Position numbers and translations under genes: made by a program. Below the pieces are notes generated by a model. That model was given only the letters and a program-made list of their open reading frames with translations, was not told where the DNA came from and searched no databases. Source: Bacteroidales bacterium (lineage in GTDB: Bacteria; Bacteroidota; Bacteroidia; Bacteroidales; UBA7960). From it: DNA of 37,564 bases. Positions 18,001 through 26,737 of the stretch are shown one piece after another. Each line of letters starts with the position of its first letter. Positions within the stretch are counted from its first letter, which is position 1. Location: the NCBI GenBank assembly GCA_003552075.1, contig PUOJ01000099.1:1-37564 (forward strand). Reading direction: 5' to 3'.

Positions 18001-21000
18001 GTGATGCGCTCCTTGCCGATGACAGACTTTGAGACGGCCAACATCGAATACATTGAGTTCTGGATGATGGACCCCTTCGTGTATGATGAGACACACAGCG
18101 GGGGTGACCTATATTTCAACCTGGGTGATGTGTCTGAGGATGTCCTTCGTGACGGACGAAAGAGTTTTGAGAACGGGCTTCCGATAGACGAAGAGGTGGT
18201 CAACGTAGATACCACGGCCTGGGGCCGGGTGCCCACGGTGCCGGCCGTGACCAATGCCTTCGACAACGACCCGGAATCACGGGAATACCAGGATGTAGGC
18301 CTTGATGGACTCAGCACGGAAGATGAGCGCAGCTTCTTCAACGAACATTTCCTGCAGGTTCTTGCGGATCAGTATGGCACAGAATCCGCGGCTTATCAGC
18401 AGGCCTGGAATGACCCTTCGGCCGACAACTTTCAATATTACCGTGGCTCAGACCTGGACGCGGAAGAGGTCCCCATCCTGGAAAGGTATAAGCGATACAA
18501 TGGGCTGGAGGGCAACAGCCCCACATCAGACATGTCGCCGGAGCCTTATCCCACTGCTGCCACCAACGTGCCCAACTCAGAAGACATCAATGAAGACGGG
18601 ACCCTGAACGAATCGGAGCGCTATTTCCAGTACAGGGTGAGCCTGCGGCCGGAAGACATGGAGGTTGGTCAGAACTACATCACCGATGTGATGGAGGCCA
18701 CGGTGCGCCTGGCCAACAATGAAGTGGAAACCGTGCGCTGGTACCAGTTCAAGATCCCCCTGCGCGACCCCAACAGGCAAGTGATCGGCAACATCCAGGA
18801 CTTCACTTCCATACGCTACATGCGGATGTTCTTCAAGGGATTCCAAGAGCCCATCATCACGCGTTTCGCCACCTTGGAGCTCATCCGCGGCGACTGGCGT
18901 ACTTACGACCGCGAACTTGCTGCCCCCGGTGAATATGTTCCGGGAGGTACCGATGAGACCACCTTTGACGTGTTTACGGTAAACATCGAGGAAAATGGCC
19001 AGCGCGACCCCATTCCTTACGTGCTGCCTCCGGGCATTGAGCGTGAACAGGATCTGGGTACCACCACGATGCACAGGCGCAACGAGCAGTCACTGGCGAT
19101 GCGGGTAACCGACCTGGAAGACGGAGATGCCAGGGCGGTTTACAAGACGGCCAACCTCGACGTACGTCAATATCACCGAATGAAGATGTTTGCACACGCG
19201 GAACAGGTGTTCGAGGAAGATGACCTGCAGGACGGTGACCTTACGGTATTCATCAGGATGGGATCAGACTTTACCGGCAACTATTATGAGTATGAGGTGC
19301 CGCTTACGGTTACTCCCTGGCTGCCCAGGACATTCAACCCCGAGGTGATCTGGCCGGAAGAAAACAACTTCGACATCCATTTTTCCAGGCTGCAAGATCT
19401 GAAGCTTGAGCGAAACAGCCTTTCACGTGAAGCCGACAGTGGCGTGTCGGTCGCCAGGCCGTTCAGCAAGTATGATGGCAACAACAAGATGACCATCGTT
19501 GGTAATCCCACCTTAAGCAACATCCAGGTAATCATGATCGGTGTCCGGAACCCCAAAAGGACCAGCGAGACACCTGGTGACGATGGCTTGCCCAAGTCGG
19601 CGGAGGTGTGGGTGAACGAGTTGCGGCTTTATGACTTCAACGACCAGGGTGGTTGGGCTGCGAATGCCCGGATCAATGCCACCCTGGCAGACCTTGGCAA
19701 CATCAACCTGGCCGGCTTCATCAGCACGCCCGGCTTCGGAGGCATTGATCAACGGGTTGGTGAACGACAGATGGAAGAGGTCATCAACTACGACATCGCC
19801 ACGAACCTGGAGCTGGGACGTTTGTTCCCGGAAGAGATCAACGTGCGCATCCCCATGCACTTCAGCTTTTCGGAGTCCATCAGCAACCCCCAATACAGTC
19901 CGACCAACCCGGACCTCTTCTTTGAAGACGACCTGGAGTCTTATGATACCACAGCAGAACGGGACTCCATAAGGCGGATCTCACAAGACCTTGTCAGGAG
20001 AAGAAGCCTGAACTTCACCAATGTGTCCTATGTAGGCTCCGGCGAAAACAGGTTTTACAGTCCGGGCAACTTTGACTTCACTTACGCCTACAGGGAGGAA
20101 TATGCACGCAACATAGACATTGAATATGACAGGCAACAACATTGGCGCGGGGCGATTAATTACAATTACAGCGCAAGTCCGAACAATGTGACCCCATTCT
20201 CCGGCCTTTCTTTCCTTCAGCATGATTTGCTCGGGCTGATCAGGGATTTTAATTTCTACTACGCACCGCGTTCCGTTTCGTTTCAAACCAGCATGGACAG
20301 GGGATATGCAGAGTCGCTGATGCGTGGGCGGAGTGAGGGCCTGATCGTACTGGATCCCAACTACGTGAAATCCTTCGACTGGGACAGGATGTATGACATA
20401 CGCTGGGATTTCACCAGGGCCCTGCGCCTTGAGTTCAATGCCACCACACAGGCGCGCATAGATGAGCCAGAGGGGGCCATTGATGATGAGGCCCGTGATG
20501 TGATCATGCAAAACATCCGGAGCCTGGGTCGCACGACCTTTTACACACACCGTGCCACGCTCACCTATAACATCCCCTTGAACAGGCTTCCGCTGGTTGA
20601 TTTTATGAATGCCAACACCAGTTATGCGGCTGACTTCGACTGGATTGCAGCACCACGTGCTGCACTGGAGCTGGGTAACACCATTGAGAATTCACAGACC
20701 CTGCGCCTTAATGTCAATGCCAACCTGGTAAACCTTTACAACAAGGTGGGTTTTCTGCAACGCATTAACCAGGGAGGTGGGGGCGGCCGGCAAACTGGCG
20801 GGGGCGGGCCACAAGCTCCTGGTGGTGATAATGGGGATGAAGAGCCAGCGCGTCCCAATTATGCAAGGATCGTGATGGAAAACCTGTTGCGTACGATGAT
20901 GTCGGTGCGCAACCTCTCGATCAACTATACACAAACCCGTGGCACCCACTTGCCAGGTTTTGATGCGGAGGCTGGAATACTGGGTCAGGACTGGAACATG

Positions 21001-22260
21001 ATGGCGCCAGGAACGGCATTCATTTTCGGTGGCCAGGACGACATCCGCCACCAGGCGGCCAGGGAAGGCTGGCTGGTGCAATATGAAGACATAGACGGCA
21101 ACATTGTACCCCTCAACATCCCCTTTACCCAAAACAAAAGAGAAAGTCTCACTGCCCGCTCCCAGGTAGAGCCTGTCAGGGATTTGCGCATCGAAGTGAC
21201 CGCCCAGCGCAACCACACCACAACCAAAAGTGAATATTTCACAGCCATCGACGGCCAGTATGAGTCTTTCAACCCGATGGAAACGGGTAACTTCAGCATA
21301 TCCTTCTTTGCCCTGGCAACGACTTTTGAACGCATCGACGACCGCACCTACGAGTCAGAAAACTTTGAAAATTTCAAGGACTACCGGCATGATATCGCCA
21401 TGCGCCTGGCCAGCAGGAATCCCAACTGGGACGGAGAGGTCAATGACACCACAGGGTTCCCGACCGGCTATGGCCCAACCTCACAGGACGTGCTGATCCC
21501 CGCATTCCTTGCCGCTTACTCCGGACGTGATCCGTCGTCCAGCACGCTCGATCCCTTCCTTCGATTCCCCATGCCCAACTGGCGGCTCACCTATGATGGC
21601 CTGTCAAGAATACCTGCTTTCCAAAGGCTCTTCCAGTCGTTTACCATAGGACATGGATACAGGAGCATGTTCACCATCGGAAACTTCCAGTCGGACCCCC
21701 GGTATCGTGAACAGGACGGTTACCAGGTTGCAAAAAGTGAGGCCTCAGGAAATTTTATCGCTGAATACGAGATTGGCCAGGTTTCCATCAGCGAAGAATT
21801 CAACCCCCTGATCAATATCGACATCACCTGGCAAAACAACCTGATGACGCGGGTGGAGGTACGCCGCACCAGGAACATGGCCTTAAGCTTTGCAAATAAC
21901 CAGGTCACCGATAACCAGCGGACGGAATACATCATTGGTGCCGGTTACCGTTTCCAGGACCTGTCTTTCAACATCACCCAGGCAGGGCAACAGCAGCGTA
22001 TCTCGAGCGACCTCATGCTGCGTCTCGACCTGTCCATCCGTGACAATAAGACCATCCTCAGAAAACTCATCGAGGAAACCGATGTGATCTCCTCAGGCCA
22101 GCGCGCCATCGCCCTCAACACCTCTGCAGAGTATCAGCTGAGCCCACGGGTTAACTTCAGGCTCTTCTTTGACCGCACCGTGAATAACCCCTTTGTCTCC
22201 AACCAGTTTCCCAACACCAACACCCACGGCGGGTTCAGCCTGAGGTTTACCCTCATGTAA
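15076..22260 (+). CDS. sprA: SprA, giant translocon protein of type IX secretion and gliding
   Basis: Outer-membrane beta-barrel that forms the protein-conducting pore of the type IX secretion system, needed for export of proteins with sorting tails. At 2394 aa it has the family's size. The start is a GTG at 15076 with signal peptide (about 1-25, FFTLFFCLVILPVAAAAEQ); no ATG is available upstream in frame after the ruvA stop. Recognisable SprA features: the repeated N-terminal segment with YDFDRFPVSGLSLTNPRVI, DFEGSKSAIDLKN, the GLDGLSTEDERSFF calcium-like loop, VWVNELRLYDF, and many aromatic-ended beta strands towards the C-terminus, ending HGGFSLRFTLM. A Gly-rich low-complexity loop (about 1898-1917) interrupts the barrel region. 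Downstream, the spacer to the convergent epimerase gene is filled exactly by a family C element. Confidence 0.96.
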   Translation: MLARRIRAFFTLFFCLVILPVAAAAEQDVAGNDTLPPIEDPLAGVPFESAVVYDFDRFPVSGLSLTNPRVITTHYEYDPDSGHYVKTQRIGDMVIGRPVYISFDDFISYDMDRRLQDYWNERATPQDFERRDGLIPEIHIGSEFFDRIFGGSTIDIRPSGSAELTFGVMSNYREDPSLDEQRRRTTNFDFQQRIQLAVEAEIGTKVTLGANYNTESAFDFENRMKLEYRGTEDEILQLVEAGDVTLPLPGSLITGAQGLFGFKTEMLFGNTRVTTVFSQQKTESRSIQVTGGAQMTEFMIRADEYEENRHFFLAQHFRDNYDDALSTLPRVSSNIEITRLEVWVTNIGAATEDNRNIVAFSDLGEYAPHNPQVSGPGEHSPQPPRNETNNLLTQVVQPGQIRNISNVNSYLGGIDFTSGSDYESVENARRLRSNEYTYNSQLGFISLNRTINPDQVLAVAFEYTVIGDTTTYRVGEFTNDVSAPDGLIVKLLKSTTIETSHPRWDLMMKNIYNLDSYQVSRDQFRLNVLYDSEEHGVPIGFLEEGPGDVQGQPLIRVMGLDRLNTQMDPHPDGVFDFIDNAATRGGTIQADNGRIYFPVVEPFGEHLRKKLQDEDLGNKYAFDSLYTTTKNRAQQFPEKNRWFLEGRFQSDAGAEIPLNAMNIPPGSVIVTAGGVPLTENVDYSVDYSMGRVRILNEGILNSGTPINISLESSDMFNLQTKTLMGTHVDHRISDNFNIGGTILRLSERPLTQKVSFGDEPMANTIWGLNTTYSTESDYITRLLNRIPTYESTSTSRITFNGEFAHLIPGHSRHIGSAGTSYIDDFEGSKSAIDLKNVQRWHIASTPQHQTSPGMFPEAAPVDFADTLATLAFRYNVARLAWYIVDPLFTRNNNLTPTHIRNDADQRSNHFVREVLENEIWPNKESPTGIPAPIPVLNMAFYPSERGPYNYDVGSNLSSGIAQDGSLIDPETRWGGVMRSLPMTDFETANIEYIEFWMMDPFVYDETHSGGDLYFNLGDVSEDVLRDGRKSFENGLPIDEEVVNVDTTAWGRVPTVPAVTNAFDNDPESREYQDVGLDGLSTEDERSFFNEHFLQVLADQYGTESAAYQQAWNDPSADNFQYYRGSDLDAEEVPILERYKRYNGLEGNSPTSDMSPEPYPTAATNVPNSEDINEDGTLNESERYFQYRVSLRPEDMEVGQNYITDVMEATVRLANNEVETVRWYQFKIPLRDPNRQVIGNIQDFTSIRYMRMFFKGFQEPIITRFATLELIRGDWRTYDRELAAPGEYVPGGTDETTFDVFTVNIEENGQRDPIPYVLPPGIEREQDLGTTTMHRRNEQSLAMRVTDLEDGDARAVYKTANLDVRQYHRMKMFAHAEQVFEEDDLQDGDLTVFIRMGSDFTGNYYEYEVPLTVTPWLPRTFNPEVIWPEENNFDIHFSRLQDLKLERNSLSREADSGVSVARPFSKYDGNNKMTIVGNPTLSNIQVIMIGVRNPKRTSETPGDDGLPKSAEVWVNELRLYDFNDQGGWAANARINATLADLGNINLAGFISTPGFGGIDQRVGERQMEEVINYDIATNLELGRLFPEEINVRIPMHFSFSESISNPQYSPTNPDLFFEDDLESYDTTAERDSIRRISQDLVRRRSLNFTNVSYVGSGENRFYSPGNFDFTYAYREEYARNIDIEYDRQQHWRGAINYNYSASPNNVTPFSGLSFLQHDLLGLIRDFNFYYAPRSVSFQTSMDRGYAESLMRGRSEGLIVLDPNYVKSFDWDRMYDIRWDFTRALRLEFNATTQARIDEPEGAIDDEARDVIMQNIRSLGRTTFYTHRATLTYNIPLNRLPLVDFMNANTSYAADFDWIAAPRAALELGNTIENSQTLRLNVNANLVNLYNKVGFLQRINQGGGGGRQTGGGGPQAPGGDNGDEEPARPNYARIVMENLLRTMMSVRNLSINYTQTRGTHLPGFDAEAGILGQDWNMMAPGTAFIFGGQDDIRHQAAREGWLVQYEDIDGNIVPLNIPFTQNKRESLTARSQVEPVRDLRIEVTAQRNHTTTKSEYFTAIDGQYESFNPMETGNFSISFFALATTFERIDDRTYESENFENFKDYRHDIAMRLASRNPNWDGEVNDTTGFPTGYGPTSQDVLIPAFLAAYSGRDPSSSTLDPFLRFPMPNWRLTYDGLSRIPAFQRLFQSFTIGHGYRSMFTIGNFQSDPRYREQDGYQVAKSEASGNFIAEYEIGQVSISEEFNPLINIDITWQNNLMTRVEVRRTRNMALSFANNQVTDNQRTEYIIGAGYRFQDLSFNITQAGQQQRISSDLMLRLDLSIRDNKTILRKLIEETDVISSGQRAIALNTSAEYQLSPRVNFRLFFDRTVNNPFVSNQFPNTNTHGGFSLRFTLM

Positions 22261-22410
22261 GACCCCGACTTTTCAACCTTCCGCCCTTCCATCCTTACCC
22301 TCCCAGAAAAAATCCTTACCGCACAAAAACCACACAGCCACCCCAAGTCCACCGCGCACCCCTACTTTTCGACCTTTTGTCTTTTTGTCTTTTCGTCCTT
22401 TTGTCCTTCC
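22261..22410. repeat. Family C composite element, copy C2, filling a stop-to-stop spacer
   Basis: This 150-bp spacer between convergent sprA and the epimerase gene consists wholly of the element. On the minus strand it starts right after the epimerase TGA with 8-nt units (GGACAAAA, GGACGAAAA, GACAAAAA; 22410-22364). Next comes the tail GGGGTGCGCGGTGGACTTGG (from 22359 downwards), and then a second short array remnant ending AAAAGTCGGGGTC at the sprA stop. Tail and remnant align with copy C4 at 33386-33490. Confidence 0.75.
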
Positions 22411-23334
22411 TCACTTCGACGCAAACGAAAACTTTTCCTTGAATTGGATGAGTTCGTCCTTGAAGCAGACGGGCTCGGTGGTAATGAGTGGGAGGATTCG
22501 GTGATCCGGGAGAATCTTGATTTCGCGCATCACCAGGTGCTGGTTGACAAAGATCATGTCCAGCGCAGGGTAGATCTCTTTGATCACACCGGCAATATAC
22601 TCGATCGACAGGTTGTGTTCACTGAAATTGTATGTGCCTGATGGCAGTTCGTGGCGTAACAGGTTCGCCAGCATGTTCACCAGCTTGTGCACGTGCACAA
22701 AGGCCCTTTGCTGCTTGCCATTGCCTGTGATCTGTATTCTTCCGATGAAATTGGCTTCAAACATAAACCGGTTGATGACAGCATCAAACCTTACGCTTGG
22801 GCTGTATCCATATACGTTTCCCGACCGGATGATCCACACCTTCCGGTTGTCCATCAGGCGTTCCACGTGTGCTTCACCCCGTAATTTACTGCTTCCGTAA
22901 AAGGTCCTGGGGTCGGGCGGGGTATCGATGTCGGTCATTTCTTCTGAGGCACCGTACACCGATGTGGTACTCACATAAACCACCTGCTTCACATCACTCT
23001 CTTCGATGGCATACACCAGTTCAGCGGTTCCCCAGTGGTTGATCTGTTCAAACAAATGGGCATTTTCGGTGGCCAGCGGTGTAGAAACCTTTGCGGCCAG
23101 GTGGTAAACCACGTCAACACCCTGTAGCACCTGGCGCAACTTGCGCGAGTCCAGCAGTTCACCGTGGATGAAGCGCACTTTACGGGGTTCGTTCCGGGTA
23201 TCGAGGAAGAGGTTAAAGTTTTTGCGGCTCAAGTTGTCATAAATGATAATCTCCGACACCGTGGAGTCCTTCAGCAGCTCAAAAACCAGTTCATTGCCGA
23301 TGTACCCGGCACCGCCTGTGATGAGAATTTTCAT
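22411..23334 (-). CDS. NAD-dependent epimerase/dehydratase (extended SDR)
   Basis: Cytoplasmic extended short-chain dehydrogenase (307 aa) likely acting on a nucleotide sugar. Rossmann motif GGAGYIG at 7-13, the acidic residue ending strand 2 (IIIYDNLSR), HLAAKVSTP at about 78-86, the Ser region VSTTSVYG and the catalytic pair Tyr146/Lys150 in YGSSK, then RSGNVYGYSP. The C-terminal substrate domain ends with LIQFKEKFSFASK. The ATG at 23334 begins the canonical KILITGGAGYIG. No glycan or polysaccharide genes surround it, so the substrate is unknown. A family C array lies directly upstream and a full family C element directly downstream. Confidence 0.9.
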   Translation of the reverse strand: MKILITGGAGYIGNELVFELLKDSTVSEIIIYDNLSRKNFNLFLDTRNEPRKVRFIHGELLDSRKLRQVLQGVDVVYHLAAKVSTPLATENAHLFEQINHWGTAELVYAIEESDVKQVVYVSTTSVYGASEEMTDIDTPPDPRTFYGSSKLRGEAHVERLMDNRKVWIIRSGNVYGYSPSVRFDAVINRFMFEANFIGRIQITGNGKQQRAFVHVHKLVNMLANLLRHELPSGTYNFSEHNLSIEYIAGVIKEIYPALDMIFVNQHLVMREIKILPDHRILPLITTEPVCFKDELIQFKEKFSFASK

Positions 23335-23349
23335 GTGTTTATGTAATGA

Positions 23350-23437
23350 TGAAATGACAAAAAGACAAAAAGTCGAAATGACAAAAGGTCGAAAAGTCTA
23401 AAAAGTCCAGGTTTGCACTGTGCTTGAGGTTTGAAGT
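23350..23437. repeat. Family C array with conserved tail, copy C3
   Basis: 8-nt units (GACAAAAA, GTCGAAAT, GTCGAAAA, GTCTAAAA) at 23350-23408 start about 16 bases upstream of the epimerase start codon, on the opposite strand. The tail GGTTTGCACTGTGCTTGAGG at 23410-23429 matches C1's tail at 3287-3306 with few changes. Confidence 0.75.
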
Positions 23438-23445
23438 CGATAGAG

Positions 23446-23510
23446 GCATTTGTGTGCATCTGTGTCCCATTTGTGTTTATTTGTGGATTACTTCTTACTC
23501 CTTACTTCCA
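23446..23510. repeat. Family F array followed by short family A array at the thiL stop
   Basis: 23446-23489: TTTGTGTGCA, TCTGTGTCCC, ATTTGTGTTT, ATTTGTGGAT units (family F). They are followed at once by family A units at 23488-23510, in which the thiL stop codon (23497-23495) is embedded. Three array families (C3, F, A) thus fill this 160-bp spacer. Confidence 0.65.
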
Positions 23511-24562
23511 GTTTCTCCTTTCAACGGGTCCCACCCCTGTGCGGTCAACTTCACGAGCTGCCCGGAACTGGTAAACAGGTTTTCTCCCTGGACGGCCTCG
23601 GTAATGTGTCCAATGGGATGAATGGCTGTCATATCCTTGACCTTGTCATAATCTTTCTGGCTGATGGTAAAGAGCAGTTCATAGTCCTCCCCTCCGCTAA
23701 GTGCACAGGTTGTCGGGTCGATATTAAACTCGTGCGCCACCTGGGCCATTCGCTGGTCGACAGGGATCTTTTCCTCATAGATCATAGCTCCCGTGCCAGA
23801 TTGCTTGCATATGTGCAGGATTTCTGAGGCCAGGCCATCGGAGATGTCGATCATGGCTGTGGGTTTGACTCCTGCATCCCTAAGCATCCGGATGATGTCC
23901 CGGCGGGGCTCCGGTTTGAGCTGGCGCTCGATCACATAGGGGTATTTGCTGATGTCGGGCTGCACCTGTGGGTTGGCTTTAAAAGCTTGTTTTTCGCGTT
24001 GCAATACGAGCTGGCCGCAATAGGCGGCTCCCAGGTTGCCACTTACGAATAACAGGTCATTGGGCTTCGCACCACTCCGGTATGCCACCTCTTCCCTTTT
24101 TGCCTTGCCCACAGCCGTAATGCTAATCATCAAACCCGAAGGACTGGTGGTGGTATCCCCGCCGGCGAAGTCCACCTGGTATTTATCACAGGCGAGCAGC
24201 ATGCCGGCATAGAGTTCTTCAAGGGCTTCGAGCGAATAACGCGTTGAAATCGCCAGCCCTGCGAACACCTGGCGGGGTTCGCCATTCATGGCATAGACGT
24301 CGGAAAGGTTCACGGCAATGGCCTTATAACCAAGATGTTTCAAGGGTGTATACACCATATCGAAGTGAACACCTTCTATCAGCAAGTCCTTGGTGAGGAT
24401 AGAGACGTGGTCACCCTGGTCGATCACGGCCGCATCGTCTCCCACCCCTTTGAGTGTTTCAGGGTGCCGTATCTTAATGCCTTTGGTGAGATGGTCAATC
24501 AGGCCAAACTCCCCCAGTGACCCAATGTCTGTCAATGCCTGTTTCTTTTTTTCGCCCCCCAT
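23495..24562 (-). CDS. thiL: Thiamine-monophosphate kinase ThiL
   Basis: ATP-dependent phosphorylation of thiamine monophosphate to thiamine diphosphate, the last step of cofactor synthesis (355 aa). Typical motifs of the AIRS/PurM-like kinase superfamily: [18 protein letters not shown] (39-47), [56 protein letters not shown] and [11 protein letters not shown]. The ATG at 24562 gives a slightly long N-terminus ([13 protein letters not shown]). It stands downstream of the DAHP synthase gene on the same strand, with only a family A array between them. The last codons and the stop lie in another family A array (GETGSKE then TAA). Confidence 0.95.
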   Translation of the reverse strand: MGGEKKKQALTDIGSLGEFGLIDHLTKGIKIRHPETLKGVGDDAAVIDQGDHVSILTKDLLIEGVHFDMVYTPLKHLGYKAIAVNLSDVYAMNGEPRQVFAGLAISTRYSLEALEELYAGMLLACDKYQVDFAGGDTTTSPSGLMISITAVGKAKREEVAYRSGAKPNDLLFVSGNLGAAYCGQLVLQREKQAFKANPQVQPDISKYPYVIERQLKPEPRRDIIRMLRDAGVKPTAMIDISDGLASEILHICKQSGTGAMIYEEKIPVDQRMAQVAHEFNIDPTTCALSGGEDYELLFTISQKDYDKVKDMTAIHPIGHITEAVQGENLFTSSGQLVKLTAQGWDPLKGETGSKE

Positions 24563-24581
24563 TTTTCACTTTTCATTTATC

Positions 24582-24713
24582 ACTTCTTACTTCCTACTTC
24601 TTACTTCTTACTTCTTACTTCCTACTTCCTACTTCTTACTTCTTACTTCTTACTTCTTACTTTCTACTTCTTACTTCCTACTTCCTACTTCTTACTTTCT
24701 ACTTCTTACTTCC
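24582..24713. repeat. Family A tandem array (7-nt unit), copy A2
   Basis: The longest and cleanest family A array: about 18 units of TTACTTC/CTACTTC on the plus strand, that is GAAGTAA/GAAGTAG on the coding minus strand. It begins inside the final codons and TAA stop (24708-24706) of the DAHP synthase gene and runs almost to the thiL start at 24562. Confidence 0.9.
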
Positions 24714-25788
24714 CCCCCTGCACCGCCACACTCTCCTCATGCAGCAGCATGAGGAAGCGTTCCACAAAATCCGTGTCAAGACCCAGTGCTTCTGCCCGGC
24801 TGAGGCGGTCCTGAAAAAGCTCCTTTTGCCGCCCAGGTTGGATGATGGCCTCCCCATGTTGCTTTTTCACCATGCCTACCTGCCTGGAGAGGGTGAATCT
24901 GCTTGCCAGGATTTCCAGCAGGTATTGGTCCTTTTCATCAATTTGCTGTCTCAGGCTGGCAAGCTGATGGGCGGCTGCATTTTGCGCTTCTGCCTTCCCT
25001 GGAAGATGTTGAATCATGGATTTCATTTCAGCCGGAGTGATCTGCTGCAACGGGTCTGTAAGTGCTTCGCCGGGTTTATGATGCGTTTCTATCATCAGTC
25101 CCTGCATGTTCAGCGCCATGGCTTTTGCGATCACTTCTGGTATCCATCTGGCATCACCTGCGATATGGCTGGGGTCGCAGATCACCGGGAGTTCTGGCAT
25201 TTTTTGTTTCAATGCGACCGGAATATCCCACATGGGGTCATTCCGGTATATGGATGTGCGGCCAGTCTGGAATCCCCTGTGGATGGCGATAATTTTTCGC
25301 GCACCAGCCAGCATCATCCTTTCAATGGCACCAATCCAGAGTCGCAGGTCGGGGCATACCGGGTTTTTAATCATCACCGGCATGTCAGTACCGGAGATCA
25401 CACGGGCGATCTCCTGGACCATAAAGGGGTTTACGGTGGTGCGGGCACCCAGCCATATCATGTCCACATCGTGCGCAAGGCATCGTTCGGCATGGTTGGG
25501 CCGTGCCACTTCCACGGCTACGGGCAGACCGGTTTCTGCCTTGATATCTCGCAGCCAGGGCAGGGACTCATCACCGCGGCCTTCGAAATGGCCAGGCTGT
25601 GAACGGGGCTTCCAGACGCCTGCACGCAATACTGAAACCATGCCTGTGTCTGCCAGCTGACGGGCAGTTGCAGCAAGTTGTTGCTGACTCTCTACACTGC
25701 ATGGACCGGCTACGATCAGCAAGCCTTTATGCAATGGGAGCCATTCTGCCAAAGGCACAATATGATCACCGGAAGTTACTGAAGCCAT
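24706..25788 (-). CDS. Bifunctional DAHP synthase / chorismate mutase
   Basis: Two shikimate-pathway activities in one chain (360 aa). Residues about 1-265 are a type I-beta 3-deoxy-7-phosphoheptulonate synthase: VAGPCSVES (26-34, metal-binding Cys), [41 protein letters not shown] (metal His) and [20 protein letters not shown]. Residues about 271-360 are an AroQ-type chorismate mutase helical domain ([34 protein letters not shown]). This fusion is common in Bacteroidota, where the mutase domain can steer feedback control. The ATG at 25788 precedes the conserved part; the longer open frame upstream is a translation of the family B array. A strong promoter precedes it. Confidence 0.93.
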   Translation of the reverse strand: MASVTSGDHIVPLAEWLPLHKGLLIVAGPCSVESQQQLAATARQLADTGMVSVLRAGVWKPRSQPGHFEGRGDESLPWLRDIKAETGLPVAVEVARPNHAERCLAHDVDMIWLGARTTVNPFMVQEIARVISGTDMPVMIKNPVCPDLRLWIGAIERMMLAGARKIIAIHRGFQTGRTSIYRNDPMWDIPVALKQKMPELPVICDPSHIAGDARWIPEVIAKAMALNMQGLMIETHHKPGEALTDPLQQITPAEMKSMIQHLPGKAEAQNAAAHQLASLRQQIDEKDQYLLEILASRFTLSRQVGMVKKQHGEAIIQPGRQKELFQDRLSRAEALGLDTDFVERFLMLLHEESVAVQGGK

Positions 25789-25806
25789 GAGGATACGCCT
25801 TTTTCG

Positions 25807-25835
25807 CAAAGATAGCAAAAATGCACCGCAACCAA
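25807..25835 (-). promoter_or_regulatory. Promoter of the DAHP synthase/chorismate mutase gene
   Basis: On the minus strand TTG (25835-25833), an 18-base spacer, then TATCTTTG (25814-25807), a perfect -7 box, 18 bases before the ATG. Confidence 0.65.
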
Positions 25836-25849
25836 GGTGTTGATAGAGA

Positions 25850-25988
25850 TGGTTGAGGTTAAAGTTAAGATTGAGGTTAAGATTGAGGTTAAGATTGAGG
25901 TTAAGATTGAGGTTAAGGTTGAGGCTGAGGTTGAGGTTAAGATTGAGGTTGAGGTTGAAGGTTGAGAGTGGGCTTGGGGTTAGCAGGG
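25850..25988. repeat. Family B array (6-nt unit), copy B2, with G-rich tail
   Basis: About 19 units of GGTTAA/GATTGA/GGTTGA at 25850-25966. It is followed by GTGGGCTTGGGGTTAGCAGG (25969-25988), whose GTGGGCTTGGGGT core also occurs in the tail of family C copy C4 (33397-33409). It fills the divergent spacer between the DAHP synthase and APS reductase genes, between their two promoters. Confidence 0.8.
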
Positions 25989-26004
25989 AGTGAAGTATTT
26001 TCCT

Positions 26005-26012
26005 TACATTTG
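26005..26012 (+). promoter_or_regulatory. -7 box of the APS/PAPS reductase promoter
   Basis: TACATTTG is a perfect TAnnTTTG match 23 bases before the ATG at 26036. The nearest TTG (25974-25976) is 28 bases away, longer than usual. Confidence 0.5.
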
Positions 26013-26035
26013 TAAGTGTTGTTTTGGGCCTCTTT

Positions 26036-26737
26036 ATGGACATAGACCGCATCAAAGAAAAGATCAACAATTACCAGTCGGAGGGCCGGAGGCTGTTTGC
26101 CACCAGCAGCTTTCAGACCAGGAGTGTGGTACTCCTGCACATCATAAGCCGCATCGACAAAAACATTCCCATCTATTTTATCAACACCGGCTTTCATTTT
26201 GCCGAGACCATCCAATACAAAGACTTTGTCGCCGGCCTGCTTGGCCTGCAAGTGATCAACCTGCTTCCGCACGTGCCCAAAAGCATGCAGACCAATGCCC
26301 AGGGCAACCTGATGTTTACATATGACCCCGACTATTGTTGTTACCTGAACAAGGTGCAGCCTGTGGAGGCCTTGTTTGAGCAGTATGATGTCTGGATAAA
26401 CGGCATCCGGGCCCATCAGAGCAATTACAGAGAAGGATTCCGGGAGGAAGAAACCATGCCACAGGGCACCATCCGCTACCATCCCTTGCTGAGCTGGACT
26501 ACCGGTGAGGTGGAGGCCTATATCGAACAGCATGGACTGCCACTCCATCCACTGGAGGCCAAAGGCTACAAAAGCATTGGTTGCGAACCATGCACGCGGC
26601 CTGTCAATGGTGGGGAGGACGAACGCGAAGCCCGGTGGCACGGGATGAAGAAAACGGAATGCGGGCTCCATTTGCAGCCCCAGGGAAAGGCTACGGGCAC
26701 CCGGCGAGGTCATACCCACGGAAACACTCCGCAATAA
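26036..26737 (+). CDS. cysH: Phosphoadenylyl-/adenylyl-sulfate reductase family protein
   Basis: Reduces activated sulfate (APS or PAPS) to sulfite in assimilation (233 aa). The PP-loop region is ATSSFQTRSVVLLHII. Cys101-Cys102 (YCCYLNK) and Cys183/Cys186 (GCEPCTRPV) form the CC...CxxC set that binds a [4Fe-4S] cluster, and Cys209 in ECGLH is the catalytic thiol. Cluster-containing members usually act on APS. I use the ATG at 26036; a TTG at 26024 in frame is less likely because it lies only 11 bases after the -7 box. No other sulfate-assimilation gene is nearby. The usual SSSFGAED loop is altered to TSSFQTRS, so substrate range is less certain. Confidence 0.88.
   Translation: MDIDRIKEKINNYQSEGRRLFATSSFQTRSVVLLHIISRIDKNIPIYFINTGFHFAETIQYKDFVAGLLGLQVINLLPHVPKSMQTNAQGNLMFTYDPDYCCYLNKVQPVEALFEQYDVWINGIRAHQSNYREGFREEETMPQGTIRYHPLLSWTTGEVEAYIEQHGLPLHPLEAKGYKSIGCEPCTRPVNGGEDEREARWHGMKKTECGLHLQPQGKATGTRRGHTHGNTPQ

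Noticed and set aside
24582-24713. CRISPR array
   Set aside because: Units are 7 bases, contiguous and degenerate, with no unique spacers and no cas genes nearby.
25789-26070. N-terminal extension of the DAHP synthase frame (LNLNLNLN-like)
   Set aside because: It translates the family B array and crosses the promoter at 25807-25835; the conserved enzyme starts at 25788.
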